The position numbers and the translations under genes are program-made. The notes below the pieces were generated by a model. The model was given only the letters and a program-made list of their open reading frames with translations, searched no databases and was not told the DNA's origin. Shown in pieces: positions 1-6,713 of a stretch of DNA of 14,497 bases (the stretch's first letter is position 1; each line of letters begins with the position of its first letter). The stretch comes from DASZMJ01 sp035551935 (GTDB taxonomy: Bacteria; Planctomycetota; Planctomycetia; Isosphaerales; Isosphaeraceae), in NCBI GenBank assembly GCA_035551935.1, contig DASZMJ010000430.1, positions 1 to 14,497 on the forward strand, read 5' to 3'.

Positions 1-101
1 AGGGCCCACCACACAGGCACAAAAGACACAAAGAAAATAGAATATAATATTTTAATAAATTCTCTTTTCTTTGTGTCTTTTGTGCCTGTGTGGTGGGCCC
101 T
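1..101. repeat. Perfect 37-bp inverted repeat with AT-rich loop, 3' of the MATE gene
   Basis: Positions 1-37 and 65-101 are exact reverse complements, separated by a 27-nt loop (38-64) that is almost pure A/T in an otherwise GC-rich window. The left arm begins at the window edge, so the element may extend further. It lies 9 nt past the stop of the MATE gene, so a minus-strand transcript would carry the whole hairpin. The arms hold AAAG/CTTT tracts, giving U-rich runs inside the stem rather than after it, so this is not a textbook intrinsic terminator. It could act as a 3'-end stabiliser, a terminator or a mobile palindromic element; the sequence does not decide which. Confidence 0.9.
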
Positions 102-110
102 CTCCTTCGA

Positions 111-1487
111 TCATGGCCGCTCGCCTCCCAGCGACCGGACCTTGAGGGCCCAGGCGGCCAGGAGGGTCAGGCCGGCGACGATGAGGCCGGTGGCCAGGCC
201 GACCCAGAGGCCGAGCAGGCCCCAGCCGCGCGAGAAGGCGAGCAGATAGCCGACGGGGAGGCCGAAGGCCCAGTGGGCGAGGATGTAGCAGGCCATCGGC
301 AGCCGCGTCGAGCCGGCCCCGCGCAGGGCGCCCGAGGCGACGATCTGGGTGCCGTCGAAGAGCTGGAACAGGCAGGCCACCGCCAGCAAGGAGACGCCCG
401 TCCGCACGACGACCGGGTCGTCGGTGTATAGGGCGAGGATCGACCGGGGCAAGCCGGCCAGCAGGAGGATGACGCCGACCATGAAGGCGACGCCGACCGC
501 CAGGGCCGTCCAGCCCGCGCGGGCGGCGCCGGCCGGGTCGCCGCGGCCGATCGCCTGGCCGACGCGCGCCGAGGCGGCCGACGAGACGCCCAGCGGGACC
601 ATGAAGGCGGTGCCGACGACGTTCAGGACGATCTCGTGCGCCGCCAGGGCCGACGACCCGAGCCGGCCGGCGAGCGTCGCCGCGACGGCGAAGACGCCGA
701 CCTCGGCCGTCAACTGCACGGCCACCGGCAGGCCCAGGCCCAGCAGCCCGCGCATGCGGGCGGGCTCGATCGCCAGGGGGGTATGGGACAGGCCGGTGTG
801 CGCGCGGCGGTCGTGCCGGACGATCGCCACGGCCAGGACTCCCGCCATCCAGAGCCGCCCCAGCACGGTGGACCACCCCGACCCGACCACCCCCAGGGCC
901 GGCAGGCCGAGTCGGCCGTAGATGAGCACCTCGTTGGCCGCGAGGTTGACGAGGTTGGCCGAGATCAGCGCGAACATCACCGGTCGGCCGATGCTCATGC
1001 CTTGCAAGTAGCGCCGGCACGCGAAGAAGGCGAGGAGGGGCAGGACGCTCCAGTGGAGCGTGCCCATATACGCCGACGCCAACGGCACGACCGTCGGGTC
1101 GACCCCCATCGAGCCGAGCCCGTGCTGGACCAAGAGGAGCACGAGGACCGTCGGCGGGGTGACGGCCAGGCTGAGGTAGAGGCCGTGGACGAGCGAACGG
1201 TGGCAGTCGGCGACGTCCCCGGCGCCGAAGGCCTGGGGGACGAGGGTATCGAGCCCCAGGAGCAGGCCGAGGCCGAAGATGAAGACGGCGAAGAAGAGCA
1301 TGTTGCCCAGGCCCACGGCGCCGATGGCCTCGGGCCCAAGCCGACGGACCATGAAGAGGTCGACCACCCCCATCGCCATCCATCCCAGCTCGGTGACGAC
1401 CATCGGCGCCGCCAGGCGCAGGGTCGGGCCGAGCTCGCCGGCGCGGCGGTCGACGTTGACCTCGAGATCCGGGGCGACGGGGGACAT
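111..1487 (-). CDS. MATE family multidrug/sodium exporter
   Basis: This 458-residue membrane protein belongs to the MATE (multi antimicrobial extrusion, NorM/DinF-like) family, inner-membrane antiporters that export cationic drugs or metabolites in exchange for Na+ or H+. The length and the roughly twelve hydrophobic segments fit the family. Recognisable elements are the N-terminal LAAPMVVTELGWMAMGVVD stretch (about 25-43), GLDTLVPQAFGAGD (about 79-92), its pseudo-repeat in the second half PLGVSSAASARVGQAIGRGD (about 298-317), and DGTQIVASGALRGAG (about 378-392). The ATG at 1487 is preceded by GAGG with a 9-nt spacer, the same arrangement as several other genes here. The gene diverges from mgtE across about 180 bp, and a large palindrome lies directly downstream. 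Substrate cannot be told from sequence. Confidence 0.93.
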   Translation of the reverse strand: MSPVAPDLEVNVDRRAGELGPTLRLAAPMVVTELGWMAMGVVDLFMVRRLGPEAIGAVGLGNMLFFAVFIFGLGLLLGLDTLVPQAFGAGDVADCHRSLVHGLYLSLAVTPPTVLVLLLVQHGLGSMGVDPTVVPLASAYMGTLHWSVLPLLAFFACRRYLQGMSIGRPVMFALISANLVNLAANEVLIYGRLGLPALGVVGSGWSTVLGRLWMAGVLAVAIVRHDRRAHTGLSHTPLAIEPARMRGLLGLGLPVAVQLTAEVGVFAVAATLAGRLGSSALAAHEIVLNVVGTAFMVPLGVSSAASARVGQAIGRGDPAGAARAGWTALAVGVAFMVGVILLLAGLPRSILALYTDDPVVVRTGVSLLAVACLFQLFDGTQIVASGALRGAGSTRLPMACYILAHWAFGLPVGYLLAFSRGWGLLGLWVGLATGLIVAGLTLLAAWALKVRSLGGERP

Positions 1488-1558
1488 GGGACGTTGCCTC
1501 GACGGGGAAGGAAGGTGTCGGGTCGGCGTCGCCGCCTCGATCGTTGCCAGAAGGACAG

Positions 1559-1607
1559 CCGGCCCGGCCCTCCGGTTCGCCGGGGCGCCCTCGAAGGGCC
1601 GGGCCGG
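1559..1607. repeat. 13-bp inverted repeat between divergent MATE and mgtE genes
   Basis: Arms 1559-1571 and 1595-1607 are perfect 13-bp complements around a 23-nt loop. The hairpin lies 61 nt upstream of the proposed mgtE start and 72 nt upstream of the MATE start. It could be an operator or a leader structure. It is far too short to be an M-box magnesium riboswitch. Confidence 0.6.
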
Positions 1608-1608
1608 T

Positions 1609-1615
1609 TATCATA
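1609..1615. promoter_or_regulatory. Candidate -10 element(s) between MATE and mgtE
   Basis: TATCAT at 1609-1614 on the plus strand, and TATGAT read on the minus strand at 1615-1610, each match TATAAT at five of six bases. The plus-strand version is placed sensibly for mgtE, whose start is 54 nt further on. No good -35 box lies at the expected distance on either strand, so this is a weak call. Confidence 0.25.
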
Positions 1616-1667
1616 CCGAAGCGGTCCATGAGTCGACCCGGCGAGAGTGACGGCGGGAGAACCAGTC

Positions 1668-3059
1668 GTGGGAACGATGCGCCACCCGCTGCTCGTGCCC
1701 GAGATCCGCGAGCTGCTCCGGGGGGGCGACCACGCGGCGCTGGTCGACTTCCTCCAGGACCAGCACCCGGCGCGAGTCGCCGAGATCGTCGAGGACCTCG
1801 GGCCCGACGAGGGGGACGGCCTCTTCGGCATCCTGCCTCCCCGCCAGCGCGCCGGGGTGATGAGCTACATGCCGGCCGAGGACCAGGTCCGGATCGTCGG
1901 CGGCCTGACGCCCGAGGCCGCCGCCGAGGTGCTCCGGCTGATGCCCCACGACGACCGCGCCGACCTGGCCAACCGGCTCGACAAGGACCGCGTCGAGGCG
2001 ATCCTCCGCCGGATGGCCCACGCCGAGCGCGAGGACATCCGCCGGCTCGCCAGCTACGAGCCCGGCACCGCCGGCGCCGTCATGACGACCGACTACGCGG
2101 CCTTGAGCCCCGACGTCACCGTCCGCGAGGCGATCCACCGCCTCCCCCGCGAGGCCCCCGACCGCGAGACGATCGACCACGCCTACGTCGTCGGCCCCGA
2201 CCACACCCTGCTCGGCCAGGTCTCGTTCACCCGGCTCGTCCAGGCCTTCCTCGCCCGGCCCGACGCCCGCGTCGAGGCGATCATGCAGCACGACCCGATC
2301 GTCGCCCGGCTCGACGAAGACCAGGAGGCCGTCGCCGACAAGGTCGCCCGCTACGACCTGGCCGCCATCCCCGTCGTCGACGCCGCCGACCGGCTCGTCG
2401 GCATCATCACCCACGACGACGTCCAGGACATCCTCCGCCGCGAGCAGACCGAGGACATCCTCAAGTTCGGCGGCGTCACCCCCGACCCCCTCCTCGACGA
2501 GGCCCCCTACTGGCAAGGCCGCATCCGCGCCGTCGTCCGCCGCCGGATCAACTGGCTCCTCATGCTCTTCCTCGCCGAGAGCCTCACCGGCACCGTCCTC
2601 CGCCGCTACCAGTGGGTCGATCGCAAATTACCGGATCTCGATCTGTTCATCCCCCTCCTCATCGGCACCGGCGGCAACGCCGGCAGCCAGACCGTCGGCA
2701 CGATCCTCCGCGCGCTGGCATTGGGGGACGTCCGGCCGGGCGACGTCGGGAAGGTCGTGCTCCGCGAGGGCGTGACCGGCCTGCTGCTCGGCCTCTTGCT
2801 CGGCGCCTTCGGGTTCGTTTATGCGAGCCTCTGGCGCGGCGAGCCGCCGATGTTCGCGGCGGTCGTCGGCCTGGCGATCGTCGGCATCTGCCTCTGGGCC
2901 AACCTGATGGGCGCCCTCGTGCCGTTGCTCGCCAGGCGCCTCGGCATGGACCCCGCCGTCATCTCGGCCCCATTAATCACAACACTTGTGGATGCCACAG
3001 GATTGGTCATTTATTATTCGATCGCCATCGTCCTGCTCCTGAGGCTGGCCGGCAGTTGA
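1668..3059 (+). CDS. mgtE: MgtE family magnesium channel/transporter
   Basis: This is an MgtE-type Mg2+ channel of the inner membrane, gated by cytosolic magnesium. From the start chosen here it is 463 residues, the usual family length. Order of parts: an alpha-helical MgtE N domain (about 10-125), the hallmark YEPGTAGAVMTTDY linking to two CBS domains (about 130-260, with IPVVDAADRLVGIITHDDV in the second), a connecting helix, then five membrane helices. The pore signature GTGGNAGSQT and the TM5 motif ITTLVDATG, with the conserved Asp, are intact. Start choice: GTG at 1668 has GGGAGA 7 nt upstream. GTG 1647 (470 residues) and ATG 1677 are alternatives in the same frame with poorer ribosome sites. 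The stop is one base from a 36-bp palindrome shared with the convergent neighbour. All key motifs are present, so it is expected to be functional. Confidence 0.95.
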   Translation: MGTMRHPLLVPEIRELLRGGDHAALVDFLQDQHPARVAEIVEDLGPDEGDGLFGILPPRQRAGVMSYMPAEDQVRIVGGLTPEAAAEVLRLMPHDDRADLANRLDKDRVEAILRRMAHAEREDIRRLASYEPGTAGAVMTTDYAALSPDVTVREAIHRLPREAPDRETIDHAYVVGPDHTLLGQVSFTRLVQAFLARPDARVEAIMQHDPIVARLDEDQEAVADKVARYDLAAIPVVDAADRLVGIITHDDVQDILRREQTEDILKFGGVTPDPLLDEAPYWQGRIRAVVRRRINWLLMLFLAESLTGTVLRRYQWVDRKLPDLDLFIPLLIGTGGNAGSQTVGTILRALALGDVRPGDVGKVVLREGVTGLLLGLLLGAFGFVYASLWRGEPPMFAAVVGLAIVGICLWANLMGALVPLLARRLGMDPAVISAPLITTLVDATGLVIYYSIAIVLLLRLAGS

Positions 3060-3060
3060 G

Positions 3061-3147
3061 CCCTCTTCGTAGGGCAGGGCTCGCCCTGCCTCTTCCTCCC
3101 CGGACAGGAATGGAAGAGGCAGGGCGAGCCCTGCCCTACGAAGAGGG
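3061..3147. repeat. Perfect 36-bp inverted repeat between convergent genes
   Basis: Arms 3061-3096 and 3112-3147 are exact complements with a 15-nt loop (3097-3111). The element starts one base after the mgtE stop codon and ends 8 bases before the stop of the convergent FG-GAP gene, so it fills almost the entire 96-bp gap. Each arm also contains an internal palindrome (GGCAGGGC/GCCCTGCC type), so each could fold alone. There is no T-run on either side. It could serve as a two-way terminator or 3' stabiliser, or be an inserted palindromic repeat. The sequence is unrelated to the other three long palindromes in this window. Confidence 0.92.
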
Positions 3148-3155
3148 GATTGCGA

Positions 3156-5531
3156 TCAACGAGACGGGGGCGCGAGATCCTGGACGCGGTCGTCGTCGGC
3201 CCCCTCGGTGATGACGATCGAACGGTCGGCGGCCAGGTCGTGGAACTCCTGGGTGGTGTGGCTGGCGGGCCAGGTGACGGTCAGGCGGGCGACCCGCTGC
3301 GCGGGGCCCAGGCCGATCGTCTCGGCGAGGCCGTTGCCGCCGAAGCTGGAGTTGTTGCCGATCGTGCGGAAGACCGACCGCGACTCGCCGCCGGGGCCGT
3401 CGAGGTCCACCCGCAGCTTGGCGCCGATGGCGGCGCGGTTGGTCTTGGTGCCGACGAGCTTGACCCGGAGCCAGTGGTTGCCGCGGCCGGGGTTGCGGAA
3501 GAGGGCGTTGTACCCCTGGTCGCCCGGCACGCCGCCGCCGAGCTCGACGAAGAGGTCGAGGTCGCCGTCGCCGTCGTAGTCGCCGAACGAGACGCCGTGC
3601 CCCTTCTGCAAGTGGCCGGTGCCCGAGGAGGCCGTGGCGTCGTCGAACCGCTCGCCGTCGACGTTCTTCAGGAGGATGTTCGGCACGAGCCCGGAGTACG
3701 ACATCCAGCCGGTGCCGAAGTAGAGGTCGAGATATCCATCGTTGTCCAGGTCGCCGAAGTTCACGCCCATCGGCGCGACCGGGCGATCGAAGCCGACGTC
3801 GGCGGCGACGTCGCGGAAACCGTCGCGGCCGAGGTTCTTGTAGAGGGCCGGCATGCTGACGCCCCGGACCCTCGCCCCCATCAGGCCGGCGACGACCTCG
3901 GCCAATCCGGCGTGGTAATCGTTGACGAAGAGGTCGAGCTTGCCGTCGTTGTCGAAGTCCCAGAACCAGCAGGCGAAGGCCACGCCCGGCCCGGTCACGC
4001 CCAGCTTCGGCGCGACGTCGACGAAGGTGCCGTCCCCCTCGTTGTGATACAGCCGGCAGGGCTGGCGCATGTTCGAGACGAACAGGTCGAGCTTGCCGTC
4101 GTCGTCGTAGTCGCCCCAGGCCGCCCCCTTGCCGCAGCGCTCGTTGACCACGCCGGCCCGCTCGGCCACGTCCTCGAACCGGCCGCCGCCGAGGTTGCGG
4201 TAGAGCCGGCCGCGGTTGCGGGGGTCGATCGGCTGGGTGCCGCCGACGGTGCGGTTGGTGGGCGGGAGGTACTCGCCGCAGACGTAGAGATCGATCAACC
4301 CGTCGTTATCGAAGTCGCCCCACGCCGCGGCCTCGGTCGCGATCGGCTCGCCAAGTCCGGCGGCGAGCGTGATGTCCTCGAACCGGCCGCGGCCGTCGTT
4401 GCGCAGCAGCGAGAGCCGCATCGGCGACTCCCAGCCGCCCCGCAGGAGCAGGGCGTCGAGGTCGCCGTCGTTGTCGATGTCGGCCTGGCGGACGTTCAGC
4501 GCGTAGACCTGGTCCCCCAGGCCGGCGCCGGCGGTCCGGTCGGCGAAGGTGCCGTCGCCGTTGTTGTGGAAGAACGAGGCGCCGAGGTCGGGGTCGAGCG
4601 AGGTGGTCAACAGGTCGGGCCGGCCGTCGCCGTCGAAGTCGTCGAAGGCGCTGCCGCCGGCGAGGTTCGGCCCGCGCGAGGTCAGGCCGGCCCGCGACGC
4701 GACGTTGTCGAACCGGCCGACGTCGGCCGTCGCCGCGTAGCCGTCGAGCGGCAGCAGGTACTTCTTCGGCACGCGGTCGGGATATTCTCCGAGGGTCATA
4801 TGAGCGATATTCAGGAGCCAGCGGACGCGGAGGTCGCCCGGCTGCGCCTCGAGGTAGGAGGTGAACCGGCGGACGGCCTCGCGCGAGCCGGCCTGGTTCT
4901 TGTGCACGGCGGCGCGGTCGATGGGGAGGATGCAGCTCGACGGGCCGAGGCACTCCAGGCAGTTCTCGACCTCGCCCCGACGCAGCGCGACGATCCCGAG
5001 CACGACCGTCAGCCGCCGCCGGAACTCGGCCGGCAGGTCGGCGTCCTTGTAGAGCGCCTGCGCCTTCTCGATCTCCTCGCCGGCCTCGGGGAACTTGCCT
5101 TCATACATGTACAAGAACCCGAGCCGCCGCCGCAGGTCGGCGGCCCGGACGAGTTGGTCCTTCGTCGGCGGCTCGTCGAGCTTCAGCGCCTCGAGCTCGG
5201 CCCGGACCGCCGCGATCCCGCGCCGGCCGCGACCGCGCAGCGCCTCGCGCAACGCGGCCAGCGACGACGGGTCGCGGACCTCGCCGGTGAAGGCCGCGGC
5301 CTCGCCGAAGCCGCCGTCGTCGAAGCCGCCCGGGTCGAGGTAGAGCCCCCCCGTCGCCTCGCCCTTGCCCTCGCCGGCCGGTTTCCGGTCCGTCGCGGCG
5401 GCCTTGCCCGTCGGGCCGTGGACCGTCCCCGACAGCACGCCGTCGGGCAGGCCCACCAGCCCGTAGACGACCCCCATGGTGATCGCGACGCAGACGAGCC
5501 CCGTCAGCACGACCCGGACGACCATCCGCAT
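3156..5531 (-). CDS. Membrane-anchored TPR and FG-GAP (VCBS) repeat protein with C-terminal ASPIC/UnbV domain
   Basis: This 791-residue extracytoplasmic protein resembles the CRTAC1/ASPIC-UnbV family. Residues 6-28 form a single hydrophobic signal-anchor, followed by a Gly/Lys-rich linker. Residues about 120-250 are helical and TPR-like (RRRLGFLYMYEGKFPEAGEEIEKAQALY). A beta-propeller-type array follows with seven calcium-binding DxDxDGxxD motifs at about 298, 351, 406, 474, 525, 594 and 651. The ASPIC/UnbV domain (about 686-770) closes the chain. Family members are abundant in planctomycetes, with undefined roles in adhesion or extracellular binding. The ATG at 5531 has GGAGG 9 nt upstream. 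An in-frame TTG at 5660 would add 43 residues without a ribosome site or a membrane segment, so it was not used. It converges on mgtE. Function beyond calcium-dependent binding is not inferable. Confidence 0.92.
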   Translation of the reverse strand: MRMVVRVVLTGLVCVAITMGVVYGLVGLPDGVLSGTVHGPTGKAAATDRKPAGEGKGEATGGLYLDPGGFDDGGFGEAAAFTGEVRDPSSLAALREALRGRGRRGIAAVRAELEALKLDEPPTKDQLVRAADLRRRLGFLYMYEGKFPEAGEEIEKAQALYKDADLPAEFRRRLTVVLGIVALRRGEVENCLECLGPSSCILPIDRAAVHKNQAGSREAVRRFTSYLEAQPGDLRVRWLLNIAHMTLGEYPDRVPKKYLLPLDGYAATADVGRFDNVASRAGLTSRGPNLAGGSAFDDFDGDGRPDLLTTSLDPDLGASFFHNNGDGTFADRTAGAGLGDQVYALNVRQADIDNDGDLDALLLRGGWESPMRLSLLRNDGRGRFEDITLAAGLGEPIATEAAAWGDFDNDGLIDLYVCGEYLPPTNRTVGGTQPIDPRNRGRLYRNLGGGRFEDVAERAGVVNERCGKGAAWGDYDDDGKLDLFVSNMRQPCRLYHNEGDGTFVDVAPKLGVTGPGVAFACWFWDFDNDGKLDLFVNDYHAGLAEVVAGLMGARVRGVSMPALYKNLGRDGFRDVAADVGFDRPVAPMGVNFGDLDNDGYLDLYFGTGWMSYSGLVPNILLKNVDGERFDDATASSGTGHLQKGHGVSFGDYDGDGDLDLFVELGGGVPGDQGYNALFRNPGRGNHWLRVKLVGTKTNRAAIGAKLRVDLDGPGGESRSVFRTIGNNSSFGGNGLAETIGLGPAQRVARLTVTWPASHTTQEFHDLAADRSIVITEGADDDRVQDLAPPSR

Positions 5532-5611
5532 GGCCGAGGCCCTCCGCGTTGGAGAATGGAGATCGAGGACGGCGACGCCGCGTCGGGTCCGCGACGCGCG
5601 CGGAATCTCCG

Positions 5612-5639
5612 GCCGGTACGGGTCCCGCGCCGTACCGGC
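5612..5639. repeat. 10-bp inverted repeat in the FG-GAP gene leader
   Basis: 5612-5621 and 5630-5639 are perfect 10-bp complements around an 8-nt loop. The element lies 80 nt upstream of the proposed start of the FG-GAP gene and downstream of its candidate promoter, so it could be an operator or a 5'-UTR hairpin. Confidence 0.55.
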
Positions 5640-5662
5640 ATCGCCGACAACTTCGGACAAAT

Positions 5663-5691
5663 ATCCTAGGCGCCGAATGGCGGGATGACGA
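5663..5691 (-). promoter_or_regulatory. Weak sigma70-like promoter candidate for the FG-GAP gene
   Basis: On the minus strand TCGTCA (5691-5686) and TAGGAT (5668-5663) are separated by 17 nt, each matching the consensus at four of six bases. The position is about 130 nt upstream of the ATG. It supports the shorter start, because the TTG at 5660 would leave almost no leader. This is a weak call. Confidence 0.25.
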
Positions 5692-5830
5692 GCCTATATG
5701 TTCGAGAAAACGTGTGATTTCGATCGGAATGATGGCCCCGATCGCCGATCCCCGCGCCGGGGGCGGCAATCTGGGCCGTTTTCCCATCAGTTTGAATCGG
5801 CCGACGGCGCCCTCGGCGTCGGCCCGCCTT

Positions 5831-5915
5831 CGTAGCAGGCACGCTCCGCGTGCCGTCCGCCCCTCCCCAAAGTTCTTGGGTGATGGCGGACGGCACGCGG
5901 AGCGTGCCTGCTACG
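5831..5915. repeat. Perfect 30-bp inverted repeat, 3' of the FHA gene (ADGTRSVPAT-encoding family)
   Basis: Arms 5831-5860 and 5886-5915 are exact complements with a 25-nt loop. The element lies 51 nt downstream of the FHA gene stop. Its 30-bp arm recurs twice, as direct copies, at 13304-13333 and 13367-13396 inside the coding region of the last gene of the window. Each arm contains its own short dyad (GGCACGC..GCGTGCC). The element is therefore a repeat family rather than a one-off terminator. Confidence 0.92.
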
Positions 5916-5966
5916 GGAAAGAGGGACGGCCGGTCCCCCTCCGGAAACCGCCTCGAAAGACGGCGG

Positions 5967-6560
5967 TCAATCGTCCTTCTTGACGTCCTCTTCGATCAAT
6001 TTGAAGAAGTCGTCGTCGGCGACCGGCTCGGCCTTGGGGGGGGCGGGGCCGCGGAAGCGGTCGGGGAGGGCGTCGTCGAAGCCGTCCTCGGCGGCGGCGG
6101 GCCGCTCGACGCGCTCTTGTGGGGCGCGGGCGGGGCGACGACGGCCGCCGCGGTCGTCGTCGGTGGCCAGGCCGGCCATCTCCAGCAGCGACCGCTTCTT
6201 GCGGCTCTCGACCAGCTCCTCCTCGAGGACCATCTTGCTGGTCTGGACCGGCGCGATCGGGTCGTAGTCGATGTGGAAGTAGTGGCTGGCGACGCCCAGC
6301 TCGTCGTCGGGCATCAGGCCGTGCTCGTTGCTGATCCGCTGGCCGTTGACCGTCGTGCCGTTGGTGCTGCCGAGGTCGCGGATGTGCCAGACGGCGTTGA
6401 TCAGCTTGAGCACGCAGTGCTTGCCCGAGACGTTCTCGAAGTCGAGCCGGATGTCGCAGGTCGGCCGGCGGCCGATCGTCAGCTCCTCCTTGCGGAGCGG
6501 GATCGGGTCGCCGCCGCCCAGGGGCTTCATGACGCCCAAGGTCCTCGGTTCGCCGGGCAT
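5967..6560 (-). CDS. FHA domain protein
   Basis: This 197-residue cytoplasmic protein carries one forkhead-associated domain, a phosphothreonine-binding module used to recognise partners of Ser/Thr kinases. The domain occupies about residues 5-97 with its key motifs intact: GRRPTCDI with the Gly-Arg at 30-31, SGKH at 45-48, and STNGT at 65-69. The second half is low-complexity, Arg/Pro-rich and then acidic, ending in FFKLIEEDVKKDD, which could be a short partner-binding helix. The ATG at 6560 has GAGGG 8 nt upstream. An upstream in-frame GTG at 6575 is the alternative. No kinase or phosphatase gene lies in this window, so the partner is unknown. It lies between the FG-GAP gene and the gamma-glutamyltransferase on the same strand, but the gaps (435 and 153 nt) do not argue for one operon. 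Confidence 0.92.
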   Translation of the reverse strand: MPGEPRTLGVMKPLGGGDPIPLRKEELTIGRRPTCDIRLDFENVSGKHCVLKLINAVWHIRDLGSTNGTTVNGQRISNEHGLMPDDELGVASHYFHIDYDPIAPVQTSKMVLEEELVESRKKRSLLEMAGLATDDDRGGRRRPARAPQERVERPAAAEDGFDDALPDRFRGPAPPKAEPVADDDFFKLIEEDVKKDD

Positions 6561-6713
6561 GGTCCTGTCCCTCACGGGGGGGTGATCGGACGAAGGATCG
6601 ATGAAAGAATCCCGATACTAGCAGCCCACCCCGGAGCCCCGCAAGCGCCGGTCGCGCGGAAATCGGGTGATGGCTTCATGGATGACAATCAATCGTGCGG
6701 ACGTCCGCCGGCC

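Larger units (their letters stand above)
5532..5966. other. 435-bp intergenic region upstream of the FG-GAP gene and downstream of the FHA gene
   Basis: No gene is supported here. Reading frames are short, lack ribosome sites and run through repeats. The stretch holds, in order, a 10-bp inverted repeat (5612-5639), a weak promoter candidate for the FG-GAP gene, an 8-bp hairpin (5799-5806 with 5817-5824) and the 30-bp palindrome at 5831-5915. Confidence 0.7.

Noticed and set aside
1488..1667. M-box magnesium riboswitch upstream of mgtE
   Set aside because: Only a simple 13-bp hairpin is present; the leader is too short and none of the M-box conserved loops were seen.
3150..5669. 839-codon open frame on the plus strand opposite the FG-GAP gene
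   Set aside because: It mirrors the real gene almost exactly, is Val/Ala/Glu-rich without domains, and lacks a ribosome site. High GC at third positions keeps such antisense frames open.
5831..5915. Simple intrinsic terminator of the FHA gene
   Set aside because: There is no U-tract, and the same arm recurs inside a coding region, so repeat-family membership explains it better, although it may still terminate transcription.
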